In this document: positions 1 to 6,208 of the stretch, in pieces | How the letters are laid out: each line of letters starts with the position of its first letter | How positions within the stretch are numbered: the first letter of the stretch is position 1 | Assembly (NCBI GenBank): GCA_050050115.1 | Contig: JASFUX010000196.1 | Location: 1 to 6,548, forward strand | Length of the DNA stretch: 6,548 nt | Source of the DNA: JASFUX01 sp050050115 | Lineage (GTDB): Bacteria; Pseudomonadota; Alphaproteobacteria; Caulobacterales; Maricaulaceae | Direction of reading: 5' to 3' | Translations under genes and position numbers: made by a program | The notes under the pieces: generated by a model | Databases searched by the model: none | What the model was told of the DNA's origin: nothing | Seen by the model: the letters and a program-made list of their open reading frames with translations, nothing else

Positions 1-1249
1 CCTCGATCATCACCTGACAGCCCTTGTCCCAGGCGATCTTGGTCAGCTCGCCCAAAGTCTCGAGCTCGGCGAACTGCGCCGCGTCGTTCGCGTCCGCGAT
101 CGAGCCGGGGCGCAGGCCGTCGCCCAACGAGAAGGAGACGTCGTAGCGTTTCAACAGGTCGCAGATCTCGTCGAAGCGCTCGTAGAGGAAGCTCTCCTTG
201 TGGTGCGCCAGGCACCACTTGGCCATGATCGAGCCGCCGCGCGAGACGATCCCGGTCACCCGATCGGCCGTCAACGGAACATAAGGCAGGCGCACGCCGG
301 CGTGGATGGTGAAATAGTCGACGCCCTGCTCGCACTGCTCGACCAGCGTGTCGCGATAGACCTCCCAGTCGAGCTTGACCGGATCGCCGCCGACTTTTTC
401 GAGCGCCTGATAGATCGGCACCGTGCCGATGGGGACGGGCGCGTTGCGGATGATCCATTCGCGGATGTTGTGGATGTTGCGGCCCGTCGAAAGGTCCATC
501 ACGGTGTCCGCGCCCCAGCGGATCGCCCAGACCATTTTCTCGACCTCTTCCTCCACCGACGAAGTGACGGCCGAGTTGCCGATGTTGGCGTTGACCTTGG
601 TGAGGAAGTTCCGGCCGATGATCATCGGCTCGAGCTCGGGGTGGTTGATGTTCGCCGGAATGATCGCCCGCCCGCGCGCGACCTCGTCGCGGACGAACTC
701 GGGCGTGATGAACTCGGGGATGGCGGCGCCGAAGTCCTCGCCGTCCTTGCGCCGTTCCGCGGCGCCGTCAGGGGCTTCGGCGCGGCCGAGGTTCTCGCGG
801 TGGGCGACGTAGGCCATCTCGGCGGTGACGATCCCGGCGCGGGCGTACTCGAGCTGGGTGACCGGGCCGTCCTTCTTGCCTTTGATCGGCGCGCGCTTGT
901 TGGCGAATGCGCGGACGAGCTTTTCAGGGCTGACGTCGCCGTTGTCTTCGGGCTTGGTCTTGCGCCCGAAGTAGACCAGCGCGTCGCCCCGCTCGGCGAT
1001 CCACTCCGCCCGGATCGGCGGCAGGCCCTCGTGGACGTCGATCTGCGCGCGAACGTCCGTATAGGGACCGGACGGGTCGTAGACCTGGAACGGACCTTCC
1101 CCGGTGGCGATCTCGCGGAACGGGACTTTCAGATGCGCGAAGTCACCCCAGGCTTTCGGCGGCGCGGAATGCACCTTGAGCGAAGCGGGCAGCGGGCCAG
1201 TGGTGACCTTGAACGGTTCGAGGTTTTGGGGATCGACAGGGGCGTTCAT
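1..1249 (-). CDS. thiC: Phosphomethylpyrimidine synthase ThiC (C-terminus cut off by window edge)
   Basis: ThiC is the cytosolic radical-SAM enzyme that rearranges aminoimidazole ribotide (AIR) into HMP-P, the pyrimidine precursor of thiamin. About 416 codons are visible of a family that is usually 600 or more residues long. The frame begins MNAPVDPQNL and contains an N-terminal ThiC-associated segment (FREIATGEGPFQVYDPSGPY, near residues 44-63). It then shows the hallmark core stretches LEYARAGIVTAEM, PANINHPELEPMIIGRNF, KVNANIGNSAV, ADTVMDLSTGRNIHNIREWI, DYFTIHAGVRLPYVPL, RGGSIMAKWCL and SFSLGDGLRPGSIADANDAAQ, ending at the edge in CQVMIE. The CX2CX4C cluster motif that binds the 4Fe-4S centre lies in the missing C-terminus and cannot be checked. 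The ATG at 1249 is preceded only by a weak AGCGAG, 18 bases after the stop of the upstream gene. Translational coupling and shared riboswitch control with that gene are therefore likely. Family identification is secure. Confidence 0.97.
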   Translation of the reverse strand, partial: MNAPVDPQNLEPFKVTTGPLPASLKVHSAPPKAWGDFAHLKVPFREIATGEGPFQVYDPSGPYTDVRAQIDVHEGLPPIRAEWIAERGDALVYFGRKTKPEDNGDVSPEKLVRAFANKRAPIKGKKDGPVTQLEYARAGIVTAEMAYVAHRENLGRAEAPDGAAERRKDGEDFGAAIPEFITPEFVRDEVARGRAIIPANINHPELEPMIIGRNFLTKVNANIGNSAVTSSVEEEVEKMVWAIRWGADTVMDLSTGRNIHNIREWIIRNAPVPIGTVPIYQALEKVGGDPVKLDWEVYRDTLVEQCEQGVDYFTIHAGVRLPYVPLTADRVTGIVSRGGSIMAKWCLAHHKESFLYERFDEICDLLKRYDVSFSLGDGLRPGSIADANDAAQFAELETLGELTKIAWDKGCQVMIE

Positions 1250-1267
1250 GATGCGCTCGCTTGGCAG

Positions 1268-1684
1268 CTAGAATCCATAAGTTGGGGCTAGGGTCGCTGC
1301 GACGATGAAGCCGACCCCGATAGCGAATATGAAGAAGGCGACGAGGCGCGCGTCGCCAGCCCGGCAGAGCGTGCCGGAAAGTCTCAGCATAAGGCTCGGT
1401 CGGACGATAAGCGCGAGCCCGAAGAGGGCAAGGCCGTTGCCAACGATCGTTACAGCGGCCGACAGCGGCGAGACCCAATACTCATGACCAATCGCGACCG
1501 CGGCGCCGACGACAAAAACAAGAACGCCGACAGCGAACGAAATCGCTCGACTGGTTTGCAAGCTTTCACCGATTTCCCGCCAAGCACTCCTTGCTGTGAA
1601 GCGCGACAATCCGATTGCGGCGAGGAAAGCGCCAAGCCATCTCGCGAACTCCAACGTTGCTGGAAGTTCGTAGGTCTCCGCCAT
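1268..1684 (-). CDS. Small four-helix membrane protein of unknown function, first gene of the TPP-riboswitch operon
   Basis: The gene encodes a 138-residue hydrophobic protein that I cannot assign to a named family. Four likely membrane segments are visible at about residues 11-29, 47-66, 74-94 and 113-132. Short charged links lie between them (TARSAWREIGESLQTSR between helices 1 and 2; RLSGTLCRAGDAR between helices 3 and 4). The GHEYWVSP turn between helices 2 and 3 followed by a VTIVGNGLALFG helix resembles small uncharacterised membrane proteins that carry an H-N-x-W turn at that place. That resemblance is from memory and unverified. An ATG lies three codons upstream at 1693, but it is inside the riboswitch P1 helix. 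The ATG at 1684 has AGGGA eight bases upstream and is preferred. Position directly behind a TPP riboswitch and 18 bases before thiC suggests a thiamin-related role, possibly uptake or membrane support. That is inference only. The gene looks less GC-rich than its neighbours, with more A/T-ending codons. Confidence 0.82.
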   Translation of the reverse strand: MAETYELPATLEFARWLGAFLAAIGLSRFTARSAWREIGESLQTSRAISFAVGVLVFVVGAAVAIGHEYWVSPLSAAVTIVGNGLALFGLALIVRPSLMLRLSGTLCRAGDARLVAFFIFAIGVGFIVAATLAPTYGF

Positions 1685-1689
1685 CGTCT

Positions 1690-1825
1690 CCATCCCTACG
1701 CCGGCATAACCCGGATCAGGTCTAAGGGTGGTCGCCGCGCGAACTCTACAATGGGGCTATCGCTTCGCTACTTGAGCCCCGGTCACGGCAATCTCAGCCG
1801 GCTGCGGCCGGCCCCCCTTGGGTGG
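1690..1825 (-). promoter_or_regulatory. TPP riboswitch (THI element)
   Basis: Read on the minus strand, the element shows the conserved TPP aptamer parts in order. P1 5' strand CCACCC is at 1825-1820. AAGGG of P2 is at 1819-1815. P3 is a perfect stem GCCGGC-CGCA-GCCGGC. The GGCTGAGA core is at 1799-1792, and the P2 return ACCCTT is at 1729-1724. The pyrophosphate-sensor half is ACCTGATC (1721-1714), CCGGGTTATGCCGG, then GCGTAGGGA (1701-1693). P1 closes with GGG-A-TGG at 1696-1690. A 62-base insertion (1791-1730) sits between the CTGAGA core and ACCC. It can fold through GCCG/CGGC (1789-1786 with 1737-1734) and an inner GGGGCT/AGCCCC stem (1780-1775 with 1758-1753). No separate terminator or anti-SD hairpin follows. 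The AGGGA/GGAG ribosome-binding region of the next gene overlaps the P1 3' strand, so TPP binding probably blocks translation directly. Confidence 0.95.
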
Positions 1826-1830
1826 GGCGG

Positions 1831-1859
1831 AGCCTAGTCGCTTTGCGGGCGCGGCGAAA
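1831..1859 (-). promoter_or_regulatory. Possible promoter of the thiamin operon
   Basis: On the minus strand a TAGGCT hexamer (1836-1831) could serve as a -10 element. It predicts a transcript start near 1824, essentially the first base of the riboswitch P1 helix (1825). A TTTCGC 17 bases further upstream (1859-1854) is a poor -35 match. The call rests mainly on the good spacing to the aptamer start. It was not derived from a scored promoter search. Confidence 0.35.
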
Positions 1860-1935
1860 GGGCGAACCGGGCGGGGCGGCGGGCTCATTCTCGCCGCAGA
1901 GTGGTGGCGCCATCCGCTCCCTCCGCAGTCCGCGC

Positions 1936-1951
1936 TATAAAGGAAACGGTC
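1936..1951 (+). promoter_or_regulatory. Ribosome-binding site (or overlapping -10) deciding the start at 1952
   Basis: AAAGGA at 1939-1944 lies seven bases before the ATG at 1952, a normal Shine-Dalgarno spacing. It supports this start over the GTG 17 codons upstream, which would put charged and polar residues before the signal peptide. The same bases also form TATAAA (1936-1941), a good -10 hexamer. If used as a promoter, it would start transcription near 1948 and leave the Shine-Dalgarno out of the mRNA. The two readings exclude each other, and I favour the ribosome-binding role. The rest of 1838-1935, the gap between the divergent units, shows only a TGGCGCCA palindrome at 1905-1912. Confidence 0.55.
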
Positions 1952-2539
1952 ATGCGAACAACTTTGCCCGCCGCAATCGCCGCGGTTCTCATCGGTCTCG
2001 GCCCCGCCGCGCTTCCAGCTTCGGCCGCCGAAGACGCGCCGCCGCCACCACCGCCCCCTCCGCCGCCGGCGTGCACGACCGACGCAGCGCCGTTCCGCGA
2101 TTTCGACTATTGGGTCGGGCATTGGGACGTCTACGCGCCGAATGGGAACTTCGCCGGCGAGAACCTGATCTCCTTGCGCGAGAACGGTTGCTTGATCATC
2201 GAGGAATGGACCGGCGCGGGCGGCGGCAGCGGCACCTCGATGAACTTCTACGATACCGGGATGGGCGCCTGGCGGCAGATCTGGCGCAGCCCCGGCGCGG
2301 TGATCGACTACGCGGGCGGTCTCGACGACGACGGTGCAATGTTCCTTGAAGGGACGATCTCCTACGACGCCGGCGGCGAGCCCGCGCCGTTTCGCGGCAA
2401 GTGGACGCTGCAGGAAGACGGCTCGGTGCTCCAAGAGTTCTGGCAGCAGGACACCGAAACCGGCGAGTGGGGCAGCTGGTTCGTCGGCGAATACAGGCCG
2501 AAGCCGGAAGATGAGGCGGAGGCCGCGGACGCGCCGTAA
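1952..2539 (+). CDS. Exported protein with polyproline linker and FDYWVGHWDV-type domain
   Basis: The gene encodes a 195-residue protein predicted to be exported. It begins with a signal peptide (basic MRTTLP, hydrophobic core to about residue 22, likely cleavage after ASAA at 26). A run of exactly ten prolines follows (30-39), then a compact domain from about residue 41. The domain opens with FRDFDYWVGHWDVY (48-61), continues with GxNLIS and ENGCLIIEEW, SMNFYDTGMGAWRQIW, and a series of beta-prone G/D-turn strands ending near GEYRPKPED. This pattern (FD-aromatic-W-x-G-x-WDV, an internal GC, Y-D-x-x-x-x-x-W-x-Q-x-W) matches a widespread family of uncharacterised secreted beta-rich proteins often labelled DUF1579-like. 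Its biochemical role is unknown. C41 and C80 could form a disulfide in the periplasm. The C-terminal tail is acidic and alanine-rich. The next gene follows after 36 bases but seems to have its own promoter. Confidence 0.85.
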   Translation: MRTTLPAAIAAVLIGLGPAALPASAAEDAPPPPPPPPPPACTTDAAPFRDFDYWVGHWDVYAPNGNFAGENLISLRENGCLIIEEWTGAGGGSGTSMNFYDTGMGAWRQIWRSPGAVIDYAGGLDDDGAMFLEGTISYDAGGEPAPFRGKWTLQEDGSVLQEFWQQDTETGEWGSWFVGEYRPKPEDEAEAADAP

Positions 2540-2559
2540 CAACACGACGGTCGCGCATG

Positions 2560-2576
2560 TGCTAGACTGTCGAATA
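2560..2576 (+). promoter_or_regulatory. Extended -10 promoter for a leaderless mRNA
   Basis: TGC-TAGACT (2560-2568) is an extended -10 element. A start about seven bases after the hexamer falls at 2575-2576, on or next to the ATG at 2576. No Shine-Dalgarno is visible in the 36-base gap, which fits a leaderless transcript. The -35 region (about 2540-2545, CAACAC) is weak, as is common with extended -10 promoters. Transcript mapping has not been done. Confidence 0.5.
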
Positions 2577-3085
2577 TGAACCGCTGGTTGCCTGCGCTCT
2601 TCTTGACGGCGAGCCCGATGATCGCCGCCCCGGCGCTCTCCCAGGTTCCTGGGGGCGATGCTGACTTCTGGAGCGGTCGCGAGCTGCATCTGTGCGAGCC
2701 TGCGCGCGATCCTCTGGACGCCGTGACGGCCGCGCCGGAGATGCACGAGGTCGTGCGCGAAGATCACGAGCAGCGCGTGCTGGCCGAGACGCTGGCGCCG
2801 GGAGAGCGCTCGAACGTTCACATCCACGCGCTGCCGAGCGTCATCCAGGGCGAGGCCGGCGGAGCCGACGGCGCAGGCCGCGCACGCTTCGTCTATATTG
2901 AATACGCCGAGATCGACGGCGCGCTGGTCGAAGTCGCGCGTCGGATCGTGACGCCCGCCGGCGGCTTCCGCACCGCCGCCTCCGGTCCCGAGGGCCCGCA
3001 CGCGATCGAGAACGTCGGCGAGGTCCCGCTCGCGCTGACGCGCACCGAGTTCAAGCCGGACGACTGCGAGCCCAGAGTTGGGTGA
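2576..3085 (+). CDS. Exported cupin-like protein
   Basis: The gene encodes a 169-residue protein with an N-terminal signal peptide (MNRWLPALFLTASPMIAAPA, probable cleavage after ALS at about 22). A single cupin barrel follows. Cupin motif 1 is seen as G76-x5-H82-I-H84, but the usual downstream glutamate is not obvious (ALPSVIQG follows). Motif 2 is visible as PEG-P-H-AIE-N near residues 141-149, one residue shorter than the classic spacing. The two motif-1 histidines and the motif-2 histidine would give a three-His metal site. C40 and C164 near the two ends could form a disulfide outside the cytoplasm. No substrate can be inferred. The gene follows another exported-protein gene, yet the leaderless-type promoter argues for at least partly independent transcription. 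The start is placed at the only ATG that gives a complete signal peptide. Confidence 0.8.
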   Translation: MNRWLPALFLTASPMIAAPALSQVPGGDADFWSGRELHLCEPARDPLDAVTAAPEMHEVVREDHEQRVLAETLAPGERSNVHIHALPSVIQGEAGGADGAGRARFVYIEYAEIDGALVEVARRIVTPAGGFRTAASGPEGPHAIENVGEVPLALTRTEFKPDDCEPRVG

Positions 3086-3140
3086 GAGAGAGCGGGGCGA
3101 AGGACGGTCCGCCCTCGACGAACGCGAGCGGCCGCCCCAT

Positions 3141-3172
3141 GTTCGCTGCGAACTCTGCTGCGCGAAGCGAAC
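3141..3172 (+). other. Imperfect hairpin in the leader of the nitronate monooxygenase gene
   Basis: GTTCGCT (3141-3147) pairs with AGCGAAC (3166-3172), and inside this GCG (3148-3150) pairs with CGC (3161-3163), leaving a GA bulge and a ten-base loop. The hairpin ends three bases before the GGGAG ribosome-binding site at 3175. No T-run follows, so it is not a classical terminator. It may be an mRNA leader structure or the remains of a terminator for the preceding gene. Nothing else stands out in 3086-3187. Confidence 0.4.
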
Positions 3173-3187
3173 TTGGGAGCAGTCTCG

Positions 3188-4270
3188 ATGTGGCCGTCGA
3201 CCCGCCTTTGCGACCTTCTCGGCATAGAGCATCCGATCATCGCCGCGCCGATGGCCGGCGTATCGACGCCCGCGATGGCGGCGGCGGTGTCGAACGCGGG
3301 CGGGCTCGGTTCGCTCGGAACGGGGATGGCGAGCCCCGAGGCGCTGGCGAAGATCCTCGCCGAGATGGCGGGGCTGACCAACCGCGCGGTCAATTTCAAC
3401 TTCTTCGTCCATGAAGAGCCGGACCTGTCCGGCTATGACCCTGCGCCGATGCAGGCCGCGCTCGCGCCGCTCTACGCTGAAGCCGGGCTCGGCGCGCCGC
3501 CCGCGCCGAAGTCGCCTGCACCGGCGTTCGGCCAAGAGCACCTCGAGGCGCTGCTCGCCCATCCGCCGGCGATCGTCAGCTTCCACTTCGGCCTGCCGGA
3601 CGTTGCGACGATCGATGCGCTCAAGGCCGAGGGCGTGCGCCTGCTCGCCACCGCGACGTCGGTTGCCGAAGCGCTGGCGATCGAGGCGGCCGGGATCGAC
3701 GCGGTCATCGCGCAAGGCGCCGAGGCCGGCGGCCACCAGGGCTCGTTCATCGACGTCGACCGCGCCGAGAGCACGGGGCTGTTCGCGCTCCTGCCGCAGA
3801 TCGTCGACGCGGTCTCCATTCCAGTGATCGCCGCGGGCGGGATTGCGGACGGGCGGGGCGTGGCGGCGGCCTTCATGCTCGGCGCGGACGGCGCGCAGAT
3901 CGGAACGGCCTTCGTTCGCGCCGAAGAGTCCGTGGCGGCTCAATCGCACAAGGATGCGCTCGCCGCGGCGCCGCAGGGCGCGACGCGGCTGACCAAGCTG
4001 TTCTCCGGCCGTCCCGCGCGGGCGATCGGCAACGAGTTGACCGAACGGCTCAAAGCGCACGAGGGCGCAGCCGCGCCGTTTCCGGCGCAGCGGGCTCTCA
4101 TCGGTCCGCTTGCGAAGGCGGGCCTCGAACGCGGCTCGATCGCGTTTCACAACGCCTGGAGCGGGCAGGCCGGCCCGCTGGCCAAGGCGGCGCCGAGCGC
4201 GACGATCTTCGAGGTGATCAAGGACGAAGCCCTGACGCTGCTCGGGCGTTCCGGGGCGCGAGGGGCCTAG
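3188..4270 (+). CDS. Nitronate monooxygenase, class I (2-nitropropane dioxygenase family)
   Basis: This is an FMN-dependent TIM-barrel enzyme of 360 residues, the normal family size. It oxidises alkyl nitronates such as propionate-3-nitronate and is usually regarded as a cytosolic detoxification enzyme. Family signatures appear in order: HPIIAAPMAGVSTP (15-28), NAGGLGSLG (36-44), NFNFF (69-73), QGAEAGGHQG with the conserved His at 183, and IPVIAAGGIADGRGVAAAF, where A215-A216-G217-G218 binds the FMN phosphate. ADGAQIGTAF and a SGRPARAIGNEL segment follow near the C-terminus. The ATG at 3188 is chosen because GGGAG (3175-3179) lies eight bases upstream. A TTG five codons earlier overlaps that site. 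FabK-type enoyl-ACP reductases share the fold, but the NFNFF and EAGGH signatures favour nitronate monooxygenase. The downstream acyl-CoA synthetase follows after 42 bases, so co-transcription is possible. Confidence 0.93.
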   Translation: MWPSTRLCDLLGIEHPIIAAPMAGVSTPAMAAAVSNAGGLGSLGTGMASPEALAKILAEMAGLTNRAVNFNFFVHEEPDLSGYDPAPMQAALAPLYAEAGLGAPPAPKSPAPAFGQEHLEALLAHPPAIVSFHFGLPDVATIDALKAEGVRLLATATSVAEALAIEAAGIDAVIAQGAEAGGHQGSFIDVDRAESTGLFALLPQIVDAVSIPVIAAGGIADGRGVAAAFMLGADGAQIGTAFVRAEESVAAQSHKDALAAAPQGATRLTKLFSGRPARAIGNELTERLKAHEGAAAPFPAQRALIGPLAKAGLERGSIAFHNAWSGQAGPLAKAAPSATIFEVIKDEALTLLGRSGARGA

Positions 4271-4288
4271 CCGGTAACGCCCCGTGAA
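4249..4288 (+). other. Hairpin spanning the stop codon of the monooxygenase gene
   Basis: CGGGGCG (4252-4258) is exactly complementary to CGCCCCG (4278-4284), and TTC (4249-4251) can pair with GAA (4286-4288) past a one-base bulge. The 19-base loop holds a second small stem GGC/GCC that includes the TAG stop (4268-4270). There is no T-run after it. It may act as a 3'-end stabiliser or partial terminator between the monooxygenase and the acyl-CoA synthetase. It may also be a chance structure in GC-rich DNA. Confidence 0.35.
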
Positions 4289-4312
4289 CCAAAGCAGTCT
4301 CATGAGGCGTGC

Positions 4313-6166
4313 ATGAGCCTCCTCACGCGGATCAAGGACGCCGCCCTTTCGGCGATTCCCAGCGGACTCGTCCGGCCCGTCCGGCGCGAGGTGCGCTATC
4401 TGACCGCGGCGGTGCGCACCTTGGGGCGGCTGCGGTCGGTGAAGTCCGACGCGCCCCGGCTCGCCACCGACGATCTCGAGGCGGCGGTCGATAAGAACCC
4501 CGACGGTCCGGCGTTCATCTTCGAAGGCGAGACCACCCGCTATCGCGACTTCGAGGCCTACGCCAACCAGGTCGCCCACTGGGCGCAGACGCAAGGGCTG
4601 GCGCGCGGCGACACGGTGGCTCTCTTCATGGGCAATCGGCCCGAGTACGTCGCGATCTGGTTCGGCCTCTCCAAGGTGGGCGTCGTCGCGGCGCTCTTGA
4701 ACAACCAGCTCACCGGCGAAGGCCTCGCGCACTGCATCAACATCTCCGACGCGCGCCACGTCATCGTCGAGCGCGAGATCGCCGAGCTGGTCGACAGCGC
4801 CCGGCCGCACTTCATCCGAGAGATGACGGAGTGGGCCTTCGGCGGCGTCTACGGCGAGGCGGAGAACTTCGACTCCCATGTCGAAGGTCAGTCCGACGCG
4901 CGTCCGCCGCGTTCGGTTCGCGAGGGGCTGTTGGGTCGCGACACGGCGCTGAAGATCTACACCAGCGGAACGACGGGTCTGCCCAAGGCGGCGAAGGTCG
5001 CGCACATCAAAGTGCTGGTCTACATGAACGCCTTCGCGGCGACCTTCAATTCGAAGTCGTCCGACCGCATGCTGATGACCTTGCCGCTCTATCACTCGAC
5101 CGGCGGGTTGGTCGGCATCGGCGTCGTGCTGGTCGCCGGCGGCTGCGTGATCCTCGAGCGCAAATTTTCCGCCTCGCGGTTTTGGGACGCGGCGGCCGAT
5201 CATGGCGCGACCTTGTTCACCTACGTGGGCGAGCTGTGCCGCTACCTCCTCGCCGCGCCGCCGCATCCGAAAGAAAACGCGCACAAGCTGCGCGGCGCGG
5301 TCGGCAACGGTTTGCGACCCGACATCTGGAAGCGCTTCGCCGACCGCTTCAAAGTCCCTTGGATCGTCGAATTCTACGGCTCGACCGAAGGCAACGTCTC
5401 GCTGATCAACTTCGACGGCCACGAAGGCGCTATCGGGCGGATCCCGCCGTACTTGGCGCACCGCTTCAACGTGCGGATGGTCAAGTTCGACTACGAAACC
5501 GAAGAGCCCTACCGCGATGCGAACGGCCGCTGCGTGCTGGTCGAGCCGAATGAGGTCGGCGAGGCGATCGGCAAGATCTCGACCGACAACGCCCGCTTCG
5601 CGTTCGCCGGTTACGCCGGAGAGAAGAAGGCGACCGAGAAGAAGATCCTCCACGATGCGTTCGAGGAGGGCGATCGGTGGTTCCGCACCGGCGACCTCCT
5701 GCGCCAGGACAAGCTCGGCTACTTCTATTTCGTCGACCGGGTCGGCGACACCTTCCGCTGGAAATCCGAGAACGTCTCGACCAACGAAGTCGCCGAGGCC
5801 CTTGGCGAGGCGAAGGGGGTGATTCAGGCGAACGTCTACGGCGTCGACGTGCCGGGCTACGACGGCCGGGCGGGCATGGCGGCGCTGGTGTTCGAAGGCG
5901 AGCCCGATCTCGACGCGTTGCACGCCTACGTCCGCGAACGGCTGCCGCACTTCGCCCGTCCGGTGTTCATCCGCGTGCAGTCGGCGGACTCGCGCGCGCA
6001 CACCACGGGCACGTTCAAGCTGCGCAAGGTCGAGCTGGTGCGCGAGGGCTTCGATCCGCGCGCCGTCGCCGATCCGATCTACTTCGACGATCCGAGTAAG
6101 GACGGTTACGTCCGCCTCGGCCCGCCGCGCTATGACGAAATCGTCTCGGGCGGCGTGCGACTTTAG
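4313..6166 (+). CDS. Long-chain / very-long-chain acyl-CoA synthetase, FATP/FadD type
   Basis: This complete 617-residue adenylate-forming enzyme activates fatty acids to acyl-AMP and then acyl-CoA, feeding beta-oxidation or lipid synthesis. The ATP-binding P-loop YTSGTTGLPK is at 216-225. The FYGSTEGN motif (354-361) forms the adenylate pocket. RTGDL (458-462) carries the ribose-binding Asp461. The hinge DRVGDTFRWKSENVST spans 475-490. The C-terminal TTGTFKLRKVEL (564-575) has the ending typical of fatty-acid transport proteins and very-long-chain synthetases, with K569 or K572 as the likely catalytic lysine. The N-terminal 50 residues are basic and amphipathic (LVRPVRREVRYLTAAVRTLGRL), suggesting peripheral association with the inner membrane. 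The ATG at 4313 has GAGG (4304-4307) five bases upstream. No key motif is missing. Chain-length preference cannot be read from the sequence. The gene ends 96 bases before the convergent neighbour. Confidence 0.94.
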   Translation: MSLLTRIKDAALSAIPSGLVRPVRREVRYLTAAVRTLGRLRSVKSDAPRLATDDLEAAVDKNPDGPAFIFEGETTRYRDFEAYANQVAHWAQTQGLARGDTVALFMGNRPEYVAIWFGLSKVGVVAALLNNQLTGEGLAHCINISDARHVIVEREIAELVDSARPHFIREMTEWAFGGVYGEAENFDSHVEGQSDARPPRSVREGLLGRDTALKIYTSGTTGLPKAAKVAHIKVLVYMNAFAATFNSKSSDRMLMTLPLYHSTGGLVGIGVVLVAGGCVILERKFSASRFWDAAADHGATLFTYVGELCRYLLAAPPHPKENAHKLRGAVGNGLRPDIWKRFADRFKVPWIVEFYGSTEGNVSLINFDGHEGAIGRIPPYLAHRFNVRMVKFDYETEEPYRDANGRCVLVEPNEVGEAIGKISTDNARFAFAGYAGEKKATEKKILHDAFEEGDRWFRTGDLLRQDKLGYFYFVDRVGDTFRWKSENVSTNEVAEALGEAKGVIQANVYGVDVPGYDGRAGMAALVFEGEPDLDALHAYVRERLPHFARPVFIRVQSADSRAHTTGTFKLRKVELVREGFDPRAVADPIYFDDPSKDGYVRLGPPRYDEIVSGGVRL

Positions 6167-6208
6167 ACTGATCCTCCTTTCAATGAAGACGGCGGGAAGC
6201 GCGTTCGA

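Noticed and set aside
200..1291. 363-codon plus-strand open frame opposite thiC
   Set aside because: It lies entirely antisense to a clear ThiC sequence, and its Arg/Asp/Val/Leu-rich translation shows no family features.
1691..1693. The ATG at 1693 as start of the membrane protein (141 residues)
   Set aside because: It lies in the P1 closing helix of the aptamer, with little room for its own ribosome site. The ATG at 1684 has AGGGA at eight bases.
1484..1837. 117-codon plus-strand frame opposite the membrane-protein gene and the riboswitch
   Set aside because: It overlaps the riboswitch in antisense, has polar low-complexity composition and no Shine-Dalgarno. The opposite strand gives a coherent membrane protein.
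4831..5553. 240-codon plus-strand frame inside the acyl-CoA synthetase gene
   Set aside because: It is an out-of-frame reading of the synthetase, very rich in arginine. The synthetase motifs are continuous in the other frame, so no frameshift is implied.
1757..6001. A 1414-codon open frame on the minus strand running antisense to all the plus-strand genes and through part of the riboswitch
   Set aside because: Its translation is dominated by Arg, Asp, Val, Ala and His in the way expected of the reverse complement of GC-rich genes. It has no recognisable domain and overlaps four well-supported plus-strand genes plus the riboswitch. The length is a by-product of few stop codons in this antisense frame.
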